Assembly (NCBI GenBank): GCA_963704825.1 | Contig: CAVPHV010000014.1 | Span: forward strand, 1-64,000 | DNA: 64,000 nucleotides | Reading direction: 5' to 3' | Origin: CAVPHV01 sp963704825 | GTDB lineage: Bacteria > Actinomycetota > Acidimicrobiia > Spongiisociales > UBA5794 | Shown: piece after piece, positions 25,019-34,448 of the stretch | Numbering within the stretch: the stretch's first letter is position 1 | Layout of the letters: every line of letters begins with the position of its first letter | The notes under the pieces: model-generated | Told to the model about the DNA's origin: nothing | The model's input: the letters and a program-made list of their open reading frames with translations, nothing else | Database searches by the model: none | Made by a program: the position numbers and the translations under genes

Positions 25019-25507
25019 CTAGCCGGACTTGGCCTGGGGAACCGCTACAGGCTGCTCTGCGTCTACGGATCGACTTGCGGATCCCGCTCCGTTCCCAGAA
25101 GCCGGCGGACGATGCGCGGCGGGAGCGACCCTGACAGGAGCCTGTGCTTGGATCGGGTTGTAGGTCTCTTCGAGCACCGTGATCTCGACCCCACCGACCA
25201 GGTCCGAGATCAGGTTGTACATCACGGCTCCGAGCGTCATCAGCCCGGTCATCACGATGCCACCGACAATGGCGAGCATGACGATGACCCGGAAGTACAA
25301 CTCACCGTCCGGAACGAATGTCAACGTCAGGCTCTCGAAGATCTCCACGAACCGGTCGGGGATGCCGCGCTGGAGCGACATCGACCAAACCACCCAGGTG
25401 CCGAGCACGAAGATGAGAGCCCCGATGGCGTTGAGCACCAGCGAAACCTTGAGCACCGTCCACGGGTCGATCTTGCGAACGATCCGACGCACTCGTCTGA
25501 CTGCCAT
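25019..25507 (-). CDS. DUF3566 membrane protein
   Basis: This encodes 162 residues. A basic N-terminus (AVRRVRRIVRKIDPWTVLK) leads into two membrane segments around residues 20-45 and 80-110 and the DUF3566 pattern GIPDRFVEIFESLTL, then a Pro/Ala-rich tail. The gene directly downstream of gyrA in Actinobacteria usually encodes this family. ATG 25507 has GGAG 9 nt upstream. It is 96 bp after gyrA on the same strand. The function is unknown; a link to cell-division or wall proteins has been proposed for mycobacterial relatives. Confidence 0.82.
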   Translation of the reverse strand: MAVRRVRRIVRKIDPWTVLKVSLVLNAIGALIFVLGTWVVWSMSLQRGIPDRFVEIFESLTLTFVPDGELYFRVIVMLAIVGGIVMTGLMTLGAVMYNLISDLVGGVEITVLEETYNPIQAQAPVRVAPAAHRPPASGNGAGSASRSVDAEQPVAVPQAKSG

Positions 25508-25603
25508 GTTCTGGAACTCCTCGAAGACGTGACGAGTGTACCCCCGGTTCTCGAACCGAGGCGCTCTTTGCATCAACGCTATTCGGTCGCCCTTTGGTTC
25601 CCG

Positions 25604-28033
25604 CTACTCGTCGTCCTCACGAGGAACGAGGGCTATGGCGGATATCGCAGCGCCGTCTTCGAGGTTCATCACCTTGACGCCGGTGGAGTCGCGGCGCTGG
25701 CGGCTGATCAAGTCGACGGACTGTCGGATCACGATTCCGTCGCTCGAAGTCACAAAGGCCTCGTCGCCCGATGAGACGGCGAGCGCACCAACCAACACCC
25801 CTCGGACCCTGGTGAGCTTCATTGCCTTCACCCCGATGCCGCCTCGGTTGCGCAGCGGGAATTCGGCCACCTTGGTTCGCTTTCCGTAGCCTCCCGAGGT
25901 CACCAGCAGGAGTTCGTCTCCCTCGGTGACACAGGCGGCGGCAACCACCTCGTCGCCCTCCCGGAGCCGAATTCCCCGCACACCGCGGGTATCGCGGCCC
26001 ATGGGGCGAACGTCGCTCTCCTTGAACCGGATGCCTTGCCCGTTGCGGGTGAACATCACGAGGGCGTTGTCCCCCGTTGTGGCTTGGACGGCAACAACTT
26101 CGTCGTCTTCCTGGAGTGAGATCGCCACGAGCACCTGGTTGCGGGAGTCGTATTCGGCAAACTTCGTCTTTTTGACCTGACCCATCTTCGTGAAGGCCAC
26201 CAGGAACCGCGACGTCTCGTAGTCCCGGGTGTCGATGACCGCCTCGATGACCTCGTCGGGTTCCATCGGGAGGACCGATTGGATCAGGGCACCCTTGGCA
26301 GTGCGGTCCTTCCGCGGCAGTTGGTGCGCCCGCATCCGGTAGACCTTGCCCCGGTTGGTGAAGAACAGCAGGTAGGCATGCGCCGAGGTGTGCAACACAT
26401 GGGTGATCACATCGTCCTGGCGCAGGTCTTGGCCCTTGACCCCGCGACCTCCGCGTCCTTGGGTGCGATAGGCCACTGCCAACACGGCCTTGACGTATCC
26501 GGCGGCAGTGATCGTGACCACGAGTTCCTCGTCGGCGATCAGGTCTTCGAGGGACATCTCACCCAGGTCGGGAATGATCCGGCTGCGACGGGCATCACCG
26601 TACTTCTCCCTGATCAAGGTGAGTTCCTCAGCGACCACCTCGCGTTGTAGTGCGTCGCTGGCGAGGATCGCCTCCAACCCGGCAATGGTCTCCATCAGCG
26701 TGGAGTACTCCTCACGAAGCTTCTCGGTCTCGAGTGCGGTGAGGCGCCGCAGCGGCATGTCAAGGATCGTGCGGGCCTGGATATCACTCAGCTCGAAGCG
26801 CTCCATGAGGGTGGTACGGGCCGAATCGACATCGCTCGAACCTCTGATGATCTTGACAACCTCATCGATGTTGTCGAGGGCTATGAGCAGCCCTTCGACA
26901 ATGTGGGCGCGCTGGCGCGCCTGCTCGAGCCGGTATTGGGTGCGGCGCACAACGACCTCGAGCTGGTGAATCAAGTAGTGATGCACCATCTCGGCCAGAT
27001 TCAGCGTCTTGGGCACACCGTCGACGAGGGCAACCGTGTTGACAGAGAAGTTCTCCTCGAGGCCGGTCCCCTTGAAGAGCTGATTCAGCACCACCTGGGC
27101 ATTGGCGTCCCGTTTGAGTTCCACGACGATGCGGATCCCGTTGCGGTTTGACTCGTCGCGCAGGCCGCTGATGCCGGTGATCGTCTTGTTGTTGACCAGT
27201 TCGGCGATCTTCTCCATGATCCGGCGAATGCTCACCTGATAGGGAATCTCAGAGATGATGATGGCGACACGGCTCTTCCTCACCTCCACCACGTCGGTGA
27301 CGGCCCGCATCTTCACGGAGCCCCTCCCCGTCAGCAGGGCATCACGAATCCCTGCGGTCCCCACGATGTAGCCGCCCGTCGGGAAATCCGGCCCCTTGAC
27401 GAATTCCGCGAGGTCCTCAGAAGTCGCCTCCGGGTGATTGAGCCCGTACAGGCACGCATCGATGACCTCACGCAGGTTGTGGGGCGGGATGTTGGTCGCC
27501 ATACCGACGGCAATGCCGGTCGAGCCATTTGCCAACAGGTTCGGGAACCGCGCCGGAAGCACGGTCGGCTCCTGGCGTTCACCCGAGTAGTTGTCCACGA
27601 AGTCGACAGTCTCTTCGTTGATCCCGTCGAGGAGGTGCAGCGCGAGGGGGGCCATGCGAGTCTCGGTGTAGCGCATCGCGGCAGGCCCGTCGTCGACGGA
27701 GCCGAAGTTGCCCTGTGGCTGGACCAGCGGGTAACGCGACGAGAAGTCCTGGCCGAGGCGGACCAAGGCGTCGTAGATGGCGTCGTTGCTGTGCGGGTGG
27801 AACCAGCCCATCACGTCGCCGACCACCCTGGCGCACTTGCGGAAGGGTGTTCCGGGGCGAATCCCGGCGTCGTACATGGCGTAGAGGATGCGGCGGTGTA
27901 CCGGCTTCAGGCCGTCGCGAATGTCAGGAAGCGCTCGCGAAACGATGACCGACATCGCGTACTCGAGGAACGAATCCTCCATCTCGCGTTCGATCTCGAC
28001 CACGCGGACTCGATCGGTGTCTCCGTTGGGCAT
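25604..28033 (-). CDS. gyrA: DNA gyrase subunit A
   Basis: This encodes 809 residues. The breakage-reunion domain has the catalytic Tyr122 in AAMRYTETRM. The C-terminal domain carries a GyrA-box (QGRGGRG), which marks gyrase rather than topoisomerase IV. The quinolone-determining loop reads HPHSNDAIYD instead of the usual HPHGDxxIYD: Ser, Asn and Asp replace the consensus Gly, Asp and Ser/Ala, while the second acidic residue (the D of IYD) is kept. It follows gyrB by 42 bp and is co-transcribed with it. It acts with GyrB to introduce negative supercoils. Confidence 0.97.
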   Translation of the reverse strand: MPNGDTDRVRVVEIEREMEDSFLEYAMSVIVSRALPDIRDGLKPVHRRILYAMYDAGIRPGTPFRKCARVVGDVMGWFHPHSNDAIYDALVRLGQDFSSRYPLVQPQGNFGSVDDGPAAMRYTETRMAPLALHLLDGINEETVDFVDNYSGERQEPTVLPARFPNLLANGSTGIAVGMATNIPPHNLREVIDACLYGLNHPEATSEDLAEFVKGPDFPTGGYIVGTAGIRDALLTGRGSVKMRAVTDVVEVRKSRVAIIISEIPYQVSIRRIMEKIAELVNNKTITGISGLRDESNRNGIRIVVELKRDANAQVVLNQLFKGTGLEENFSVNTVALVDGVPKTLNLAEMVHHYLIHQLEVVVRRTQYRLEQARQRAHIVEGLLIALDNIDEVVKIIRGSSDVDSARTTLMERFELSDIQARTILDMPLRRLTALETEKLREEYSTLMETIAGLEAILASDALQREVVAEELTLIREKYGDARRSRIIPDLGEMSLEDLIADEELVVTITAAGYVKAVLAVAYRTQGRGGRGVKGQDLRQDDVITHVLHTSAHAYLLFFTNRGKVYRMRAHQLPRKDRTAKGALIQSVLPMEPDEVIEAVIDTRDYETSRFLVAFTKMGQVKKTKFAEYDSRNQVLVAISLQEDDEVVAVQATTGDNALVMFTRNGQGIRFKESDVRPMGRDTRGVRGIRLREGDEVVAAACVTEGDELLLVTSGGYGKRTKVAEFPLRNRGGIGVKAMKLTRVRGVLVGALAVSSGDEAFVTSSDGIVIRQSVDLISRQRRDSTGVKVMNLEDGAAISAIALVPREDDE

Positions 28034-28075
28034 GGAATCTCTCTCTACGATCTCATTGGCATTGGTGCGTCTCGG

Positions 28076-30001
28076 TCAGAAATCGAGGAACCGCACATCG
28101 CTGGCGTTGTGTTGGATGAAGGACCGGCGGGCTTCAACGTCGTTGCCCATCAGGGTGCTGAACACTTCCTCGGCATGGAACTGATCCTCGAGGAACACCC
28201 GAAGCAACTGGCGGGCCTCGGGGTCCATGGTCGTGTTCCACAGCTGGTCGGCGTTCATCTCGCCGAGGCCCTTGAACCTCTGGATGTTCATCTTCTTGCC
28301 GTTCAGCTCGACCTTCACTTCGTCGAGGGCGGCATCGTTGAACACCCATTGCGTCTTCGTACCCACCTTCACCGAAAAGAGGGGCGGCTGCGCGATGTAG
28401 ACGTAGCCCGCCTCGATCAGCTCCGGCATATGCCGGAAGAAGAAGGTGAGCAGCAGCGTCCTGATATGCGCCCCGTCGACATCGGCGTCGGTGAGGATGA
28501 CGATCTTGTGATAGCGGGACTTGTCGAGGTCGAGTTCATCGCCGATCCCGGTCCCGATTGCGGTGATCAACGATTGGATCTCCGTGTTCTTGAGCACCCG
28601 ATCGATCCGGTTCTTCTCGACATTGATGATCTTGCCGCGAATCGGCAGGATGGCTTGGTAGTCACTGTTGCGAGCCTGCTTGGCCGAACCCCCGGCTGAG
28701 TCGCCCTCGACGATGAACAGCTCGCTGAGTGCAGGGTCCTTGGACGAGCAGTCCGACAGCTTGCCGGGCAGCCCAGCGCTGTCGAGCAAGCTCTTGCGAC
28801 GGGTGAGGTCGCGCGCCTGACGTGCCGCCATGCGCGCCTTTGCCGCATTATTGGCCTTGTCGAGGATTCGCCGACCGTCGCCGGGATTACGTTCCAGCCA
28901 CTCGGGCAGCTTCTGGTTGAGTGCCTTTTCAACGAAGGATCGGATCTCGGTATTGCCGAGTTTGGTCTTCGTCTGGCCCTCGAACTGTGGCTGGCGAACC
29001 TTGGCGGAGACAATGGCGGTGAGGCCCTCGCGGACATCCTCGCCTTGGAGATTGGTGTCCTTGTCCTTGAGGATGTTGCGGCCGCGAGCAAAATCGTTGA
29101 TTGCCCTGGTGAGCGACTTGCGGAAGCCCTCTTCGTGGGTGCCGCCCTCGTGAGTGTTGATGTTGTTGGCGAAGCTGAGGATCGTCTCGTTGTAGCCGCT
29201 GGTCCACTGGAGGGCTACTTCCACCTCACCTTCTTCTGCGGTGTCGGAGAAGTAGGCGACCTGTTTGTGGATGGGCTCGCGGGTCGCATTGAGATGCTTG
29301 ACGAAGTCGATCAACCCGCCCTTGTACTGGAAAACAACCTCGTCGACCTCTTCGCCCCGCTCATCGCGGAAGCGAATCTCGAGACCCGAATTGAGGAATG
29401 CCATCTCCCGCAGCCGGCTCTTCACCGTGCTGGCGTCGTAGTCCGTGGTCTCGGAGAAGATCTCGGGATCCGCCCAGAACGTAACGGTGGTACCGGAGCG
29501 CTTTCCCGGCTTGCCCTTTGTGAGCGCGGTGGTCGGATGACCGACTTCGAAGGACTGGCGCCAATGAGCCCCATCCCGGACCACCTCGATGTCGAGTCGG
29601 CTCGACAGAGCGTTTACGACGGAAACCCCAACACCGTGCAGCCCACCGGAGACCGTGTACGCCCCCGCCTCGAATTTGCCGCCGGCGTGGAGCGTGGTGA
29701 GCACCGTGGTCAGCGCCGGCAGTTTGGTCTTGGGGTGCTTGTCGACCGGAATCCCCCGGCCATTGTCGCGCACTCGCACCCCTCCATCGGGCAGCAATGT
29801 CACCTCGGCGCGAGTGCAGAACCCGGCCATGGCCTCGTCCACCGCGTTGTCCACAACCTCCCAGATCAGGTGGTGGAGCCCCTTGGGGCCGGTAGATCCG
29901 ATGTACATCGCAGGTCGACGCCGGACCGCTTCGAGGCCCTCCAGGATCTGAATGTCTTTGGCATCGTAGGACGCGTCCGTGCCGCGTTTGGCTCCACTCA
30001 C
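28076..30001 (-). CDS. gyrB: DNA gyrase subunit B
   Basis: This encodes 641 residues from GTG 30001. GHKL ATPase motifs (EVVDNAVDEA, DNGRGIP), the transducer domain, and the TOPRIM motifs EGDSAGGSAKQAR and DADVDGAHI are all present. The open frame continues upstream to ATG 30055. That ATG lies only 3 nt after a perfect TATAAT and would be at or before the transcript start, so the GTG is preferred. It is the ATP-hydrolysing partner of GyrA. Confidence 0.95.
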   Translation of the reverse strand: MSGAKRGTDASYDAKDIQILEGLEAVRRRPAMYIGSTGPKGLHHLIWEVVDNAVDEAMAGFCTRAEVTLLPDGGVRVRDNGRGIPVDKHPKTKLPALTTVLTTLHAGGKFEAGAYTVSGGLHGVGVSVVNALSSRLDIEVVRDGAHWRQSFEVGHPTTALTKGKPGKRSGTTVTFWADPEIFSETTDYDASTVKSRLREMAFLNSGLEIRFRDERGEEVDEVVFQYKGGLIDFVKHLNATREPIHKQVAYFSDTAEEGEVEVALQWTSGYNETILSFANNINTHEGGTHEEGFRKSLTRAINDFARGRNILKDKDTNLQGEDVREGLTAIVSAKVRQPQFEGQTKTKLGNTEIRSFVEKALNQKLPEWLERNPGDGRRILDKANNAAKARMAARQARDLTRRKSLLDSAGLPGKLSDCSSKDPALSELFIVEGDSAGGSAKQARNSDYQAILPIRGKIINVEKNRIDRVLKNTEIQSLITAIGTGIGDELDLDKSRYHKIVILTDADVDGAHIRTLLLTFFFRHMPELIEAGYVYIAQPPLFSVKVGTKTQWVFNDAALDEVKVELNGKKMNIQRFKGLGEMNADQLWNTTMDPEARQLLRVFLEDQFHAEEVFSTLMGNDVEARRSFIQHNASDVRFLDF

Positions 30002-30058
30002 AGGACTCTTCGGACCCCTTCCCGGGCAATGGCCGGATAAGTAACTAACAGACATGTC

Positions 30059-30064
30059 ATTATA
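30059..30064 (-). promoter_or_regulatory. -10 element of the gyrB-gyrA promoter
   Basis: The minus strand carries TATAAT here, 58 nt ahead of the preferred gyrB start. No clear -35 hexamer is seen at 16-18 nt. Transcription would begin near 30052 and leave a leader of about 50 nt. Confidence 0.55.
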
Positions 30065-30140
30065 GCGAAAACCCTATGTTCTCGGGACTTTTTGGGCGGT
30101 TCAGCGACCATGCTCCGGCCGGTGCGCCATGGCCCCACGA

Positions 30141-30461
30141 TTATTTGCTCCTACGGGCCACCCTGAGCCGAATCGAAGTGATCTCCTCAGCCCCGATGAG
30201 CCCGGAAATTCTCCGCAACAACGGGCCCGTATCGTAACGAAGGCGCGACGCGGTGCCTCCGTCGCGCACCTCGACCGTGAGTACACCATCGCTCACCTGC
30301 ACCGGCTCACCCTGATCCCAACCCGGTCCGGCCACCTCACTCCACCGCTCCCGGACCGTCATCACCACCGGGCGGCGGCCTCCGCCGATCCGAGCCAGCA
30401 CGCTATCGAGCACCTCCCCCACCGCCTCGAGCTGTCTGCGCTCTTCACCAGTCATTGTCAC
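30141..30461 (-). CDS. DUF721/DciA-like protein
   Basis: This encodes 106 residues. The pattern LEAVGEVLDSVL, then RERWSEVAGPGW, GVLTVEV and ASRLRYDTGPLLRRI matches the DUF721 family. In many bacteria its members (DciA) help load the replicative helicase. The start GTG 30461 overlaps the recF stop by 4 bp. The gene order recF-DUF721-gyrB is the actinobacterial standard. A helicase-loading role is inferred from the family. Confidence 0.82.
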   Translation of the reverse strand: MTMTGEERRQLEAVGEVLDSVLARIGGGRRPVVMTVRERWSEVAGPGWDQGEPVQVSDGVLTVEVRDGGTASRLRYDTGPLLRRISGLIGAEEITSIRLRVARRSK

Positions 30462-31561
30462 CGCACGCTCCCCTCACCTACCGACCAACGCCTTCCCTCC
30501 ACCGGTACCTCATCATCGCGCGCCGTAGTGACAAAGACTTGACCTCGAGGCAGCAACTCGAGCACGCCTGCGACTCTGGAGTGGTCGAGTTCGGAGAAGA
30601 CATCATCGAGCACCAGGATCGGTGGCCGCCCGTGGCGGTCCTCCAACAGGCGATAGGCGGCAAGGCGCAGGCTCAAGGCTGCCGACCGCTGCTCCCCCTG
30701 GCTTGCCTGGGTGCGCAGGTCACGACCGTCGAGTCGCAACACCGGCTCGTCGCGATGGGGTCCCATGGTCGTGGTCCGTTGATCGAGATCGCGTTCGCGG
30801 CGCCCCCTGAGCGCTTCTCGCAGCAGCGGCACATACGGTCGGTCGTGGCGCGGTGCGTCGGCCGTGATCGCTCCGGCCCACGCCGACTCATAGGACACGT
30901 CGAGTTGGCCGCTGGGACCACCCACGGTCTTGTACGCGTCACGTAACACTGGGGTGAGCCGATCCAGCAGCATGAGCCGATTCACCAACAGCTTGCTCCC
31001 CGCCTCGGCCAACCGTTCGTCCCACACTTCGAGCGTGAGCAGGTCGGCCATTCTTCCCTCGCGCCGCAGCAGAGAATTGCGTTGCCGCAACACCTTCTCG
31101 TAATCCGCCTGGTCGGCACCAACCGTCGGTGCCAAGTGGGCTCCGAGGTCATCGACATACTCGCGCCGCAGCGCCGGCCCGCGCTTGACGAGATCGAGGT
31201 CATCCGGCAGAAACGCCACAAGCGGCAGTTCGGCGAGAACGTCGGCGTGACGCTTCGGCCGTTTCCCATTGAACAACACTCGCCGCCGGCCGGCCGCGGG
31301 AATTTCCACCTCGACTCTGACTTCGCCGGTTTCCCTGAGGAAGCTCCCGCGGAGGATGGCTTCGGTCCCGTCGCTGCGGATCATGGCGCCGTCTGGAGCA
31401 CGTCGGAACGAACGCAACGCTGAGAGGTAGGCGATCGCTTCGAGCACATTCGTCTTGCCGGCACCGTTGGGTCCCACCAAGACGTTCACTCCCGGGTCGG
31501 GTCGAAACTCGAGATGCTCATAGGAGCGGAACTCCCGCAGTTCGAGCCAATCGAGCCGCAC
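30458..31561 (-). CDS. recF: DNA replication and repair protein RecF
   Basis: This encodes 367 residues. The SMC-like ABC ATPase begins LDWLELREFRSYEHLEF with Walker A GPNGAGKTN at about 30-38. The C-terminal signature QGEQRSAALSLRLA and Walker B ILVLDDVFSELD are present. RecF recognises gapped DNA and helps RecOR load RecA. GTG 31561 lies 5 bp after the dnaN stop; the AGGAGG there is very close to the start codon, so reinitiation after dnaN is likely. Confidence 0.95.
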   Translation of the reverse strand: MRLDWLELREFRSYEHLEFRPDPGVNVLVGPNGAGKTNVLEAIAYLSALRSFRRAPDGAMIRSDGTEAILRGSFLRETGEVRVEVEIPAAGRRRVLFNGKRPKRHADVLAELPLVAFLPDDLDLVKRGPALRREYVDDLGAHLAPTVGADQADYEKVLRQRNSLLRREGRMADLLTLEVWDERLAEAGSKLLVNRLMLLDRLTPVLRDAYKTVGGPSGQLDVSYESAWAGAITADAPRHDRPYVPLLREALRGRRERDLDQRTTTMGPHRDEPVLRLDGRDLRTQASQGEQRSAALSLRLAAYRLLEDRHGRPPILVLDDVFSELDHSRVAGVLELLPRGQVFVTTARDDEVPVEGRRWSVGEGSVR

Positions 31562-31566
31562 GCCTC

Positions 31567-32646
31567 CTACAACCGGACCGGCATCAGGAGGTAGCGGAAG
31601 TCGGGCGACTCGACACCGCTGAGGAGGCCCGGCTTGAGCGGGTCAATGGTCTCCAGCAGCACGTCCTGGTCCGAAACCGCATTCACCCCGTCGGTGAGAT
31701 ACCGCGTGTTGAACGCAATCGTCATCTCTTCGCCGGTGTACTCGCCCTCGATGTGCTCCGTCTCTTCGCCAACTTCCTGACGGGTCACGCTGAGCTCGAT
31801 TCCACCCGGATGAAGGTTGAGCCGTACCGGGATGTGATCTTCGGCGACAAGGCTTGCCCGACCGACCGCATCGAGCAGCGCTTCCTTCTTGACGACGAGG
31901 CGATTGGGGTACTCGTCCGGCAACAGCTGGCGATAGTTCGGAAACGTCGCCTCGATGATTCGCACGGTGAGGCGGCCCCGGCTCGATGAGAACGATGCCT
32001 CGCGTTCGCCCAATGCGATCTCCATCTTCTCGTCACCGATGGTGCGGCCGAGCTCTCGCAATGCCCGGTACGGAACCAACGTGCCGGAAGCACCGGACAC
32101 TCCTGGAATGTCACGGACGGCAAGACGATATGAGTCGGTGGCAACGAGCCGCAGGGTGTCTGCCTCGCTTTCGAACAAAACCCCGGTCAAGGTCGGCCGG
32201 GCCTCGTCGCTCGAAGCTGCCACTCCGACCTGTGACAGGGCGGCGGTGAAGGCCGGGCCGTCAACCGCAATCCCATCCGCGGCGGGGCTGTCCGGAAGTT
32301 GCGGAAAGTCGTCAACTGCCAACTCGCGGAGCCGGAACCGTGGACCATTCCCGGTGATTTCCACTTCGCCGTCTACGGCAGACATCGAAACCGCACCAGC
32401 CGGAAGCTTGCGAACCGCCTCCGCGGCGAGCTTGGCGGGGATCACCGTTCGTCCCTCTTCAAGCACCTCGACGTCGAGGTTGGTTCGGATGGTGATCTCG
32501 GTGTCGGTCCCGGTGACACGGAGTCGACCGGCCTCCACTTCACAGAGAATGCCTTGGAGTATGGGAAGGGGCGATCGGGTACCGACCGCTCTCCCCGCAC
32601 GGGCAAGGACGTCAGCCAGGTCGTCTCGTTCGGCTCGGATGCGCAC
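31567..32646 (-). CDS. dnaN: DNA polymerase III sliding clamp subunit beta
   Basis: This encodes 359 residues with three clamp domains: RIRAERDDLADVLARAGRAV at the start, FRLRELAVDDFPQLP in the first half, and the C-terminal FRYLLMPVRL. It forms the ring that tethers polymerases and repair proteins to DNA. Start GTG 32646 has AGAAGGAA at good spacing. It follows dnaA across a 186-bp gap that carries the origin unwinding element. Confidence 0.96.
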   Translation of the reverse strand: MRIRAERDDLADVLARAGRAVGTRSPLPILQGILCEVEAGRLRVTGTDTEITIRTNLDVEVLEEGRTVIPAKLAAEAVRKLPAGAVSMSAVDGEVEITGNGPRFRLRELAVDDFPQLPDSPAADGIAVDGPAFTAALSQVGVAASSDEARPTLTGVLFESEADTLRLVATDSYRLAVRDIPGVSGASGTLVPYRALRELGRTIGDEKMEIALGEREASFSSSRGRLTVRIIEATFPNYRQLLPDEYPNRLVVKKEALLDAVGRASLVAEDHIPVRLNLHPGGIELSVTRQEVGEETEHIEGEYTGEEMTIAFNTRYLTDGVNAVSDQDVLLETIDPLKPGLLSGVESPDFRYLLMPVRL

Positions 32647-32659
32647 AGTCTGGTTCCTT

Positions 32660-32790
32660 CTACTTCTTTGCTTTATCTATCAGAACAGTAGCCGTAGTAG
32701 TAGGCCCTGTGGATTGTGGGGAAGAGAGAAAAGGCCAGGTCAATTGACCATTCTCCGTCCACAGTGCCTGAGGATGCTTTTTGGGTTGTC
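32660..32790. other. oriC: oriC unwinding region between dnaA and dnaN
   Basis: TAG triplets at 32689-32691 and 32695-32703, a GCCC cluster (32704-32707) and a DnaA box TGTGGATTG (32708-32716) stand in that order. A second weak box, TGTGGGGAA, overlaps it at 32715-32723. Read 3' to 5' from the box this is box, GC cluster, then GAT-GAT-GAT. This is the arrangement of the DnaA-trio unwinding system first defined in Bacillus subtilis. A moderately AT-rich stretch (32660-32688) follows the trios on the dnaN side. A further GTCCACAG-type half box lies near 32757. Confidence 0.7.
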
Positions 32791-32832
32791 CACCGGACCC
32801 TGAGATGGGTCGCGAGCGAGGTGTGGAGAACA

Positions 32833-34233
32833 TCAACTTCTCCTCAGGCGCTGGGACAAGTTCGTGACTTCATCGAAGACCTTTTTGTCGCTCTGGATCA
32901 GCTTCTTGATCTTCTCGACGGCATGAATCACAGTCGTGTGATCACGGCCCCCAAAGGCTGCGCCGATCTTGGGGAGGGAGAGATCGGTGAGATCTCGGCA
33001 AAGGTACATGGCGATTTGTCGGTAGAGAGCCAGCGGCTGTTTGCGGCTCGGACCGATCAGCTCGACGGTGGCAAACCCATAGGTGGACGCGGTGACATCG
33101 ATGATGTTTTCCGCCGTTACCGGTCTCGAGGAGGACGTTGGAACGAGATCCTGGAGAACCTCACGCGCCATCTCGAGACTGATTGGCTCATGGGTCAAGG
33201 CGGCGTACGCCGTGACCCTGGTGAGGGCTCCCTCGAGCTCGCGGATGTTGTCGAGCACGTTCTCGGCAATGAACCCGAGCACGTCGCGGGGCACGCTACT
33301 GGGTGCAAACTCGGCGTTCTTGCGCAAGATGGCAAGTCGGGTTTCGACGTCGGGGGGCTGAATGTCGGTCATGAGACCCCACTCGAACCTGCTGCGCAGT
33401 CGGTCCTCGAGCGAAGAGAGGTGTTTGGGGGGACGATCGGCGCTGATCACGAGCTGTTTGCCGGCTTCGTAGAGGCTGTTGAAGGTGTGGAAGAACTCTT
33501 CGAGGATCTGTTCTTTGCCTTCGAAGAATTGGACGTCGTCGAGCAGGAGCACGTCGATGGTGCGATACCGGGCCTTGAACTCGTCCATGCGTTTGCGGCG
33601 GATGCCGTTGATGAACTCGTTGAAGAATTGCTCGGATGACACGTAGCGCACGACGGCTGAAGCGGCCAACTCGCGGCTGTGATGGCCGACCGCGTGGAGA
33701 AGGTGGGTCTTCCCCAATCCGGCGTGGCCGTAGATGAAGAGGGGGTTGTAGTGAGAACCCGGTTGTTCGGCGACGGCCATGGCGGCGGCGTGGGCAAACC
33801 GGTTGGACTGGCCGACGACGAAGTTCTCAAATGTGTACTTGGCGATCAGGCGCGACTCGAAGTCCTGCACCGGTGGAGCCGCCGGCGGGGGTGCCGGCAT
33901 GGGAGCCGCGGTCGTGACGGTGGTTGCCGCCGGTCGCCCCGCCGCAGCGGCATCGGCGAGGTCGGCGTCGACTAGGTCGGTGCCTTCGAGCGCGTCGAGG
34001 ATCACGGTGACGTCGTCGCCATATACGGCGATACAGCTCTCCTCGATGGCGGGAAAGAACCGATCCCGCACCCAGCGTCGGTGAAAGTCGGTCGGGGCAG
34101 CGAGCCGGAGGACCCCGTCGTGCAGCTCGGGCTCGAGTGGCTCGAGCCACGTTTGCCAGGCATTGGGGTTGACACGGTCGCGGAGGCGAAGTTGGAATTC
34201 GTCCCAGTTCGAGATCGTTGGGTGGGCTTCCAC
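32833..34233 (-). CDS. dnaA: chromosomal replication initiator protein DnaA
   Basis: This encodes 466 residues from GTG 34233. Domain I (NWDEFQLRLRDRVNPNAWQ), a Pro/Ala-rich linker, the AAA+ domain with Walker A GHAGLGKTH and Walker B VLLLDDVQF, and the DNA-binding domain IV signature GRDHTTVIHAVEKI are clear. ATG 34287 is an alternative start that would add 18 residues read through DnaA-box-like DNA and has no ribosome binding site. I prefer the GTG, though its AGGAG is 13 nt away. It starts replication by binding the boxes on either side of its own gene. Confidence 0.95.
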   Translation of the reverse strand: MEAHPTISNWDEFQLRLRDRVNPNAWQTWLEPLEPELHDGVLRLAAPTDFHRRWVRDRFFPAIEESCIAVYGDDVTVILDALEGTDLVDADLADAAAAGRPAATTVTTAAPMPAPPPAAPPVQDFESRLIAKYTFENFVVGQSNRFAHAAAMAVAEQPGSHYNPLFIYGHAGLGKTHLLHAVGHHSRELAASAVVRYVSSEQFFNEFINGIRRKRMDEFKARYRTIDVLLLDDVQFFEGKEQILEEFFHTFNSLYEAGKQLVISADRPPKHLSSLEDRLRSRFEWGLMTDIQPPDVETRLAILRKNAEFAPSSVPRDVLGFIAENVLDNIRELEGALTRVTAYAALTHEPISLEMAREVLQDLVPTSSSRPVTAENIIDVTASTYGFATVELIGPSRKQPLALYRQIAMYLCRDLTDLSLPKIGAAFGGRDHTTVIHAVEKIKKLIQSDKKVFDEVTNLSQRLRRS

Positions 34234-34276
34234 AGCGGTTTTTCGACTCCTACGGGGAGGTAGTTCGGATGAGTAC

Positions 34277-34448
34277 TGTCCACACATCTATCCACATGAT
34301 GTGGAGAAAGATATGATTGACCCGCCCGCGAGCGAGTCCCGTTTGCAGGTCAATCGGGGAAGTACCGATTCGCGCCGGGTCGGCGGATGGCGACTATAGG
34401 TCCGCCGGGCGGGCCGCTTCAAGAACGCCAAAACTGATCTTATCCACA
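34277..34448. other. oriC: DnaA boxes upstream of dnaA (oriC part 2)
   Basis: A perfect TTATCCACA lies at 34440-34448. One-mismatch boxes are CTATCCACA at 34288-34296 and, on the minus strand, TTCTCCACA at 34308-34300. A weaker CTGTCCACA is at 34277-34285. The cluster near 34280-34310 is right at the dnaA 5' end and may also autoregulate dnaA. The 34234-34700 gap between dnaA and rpmH otherwise holds only the rpmH promoter. Confidence 0.75.

Noticed and set aside
34234..34287. Longer DnaA start at ATG 34287
   Set aside because: Not excluded, but it reads through DnaA-box DNA, has no ribosome binding site, and the added residues are not DnaA-like.
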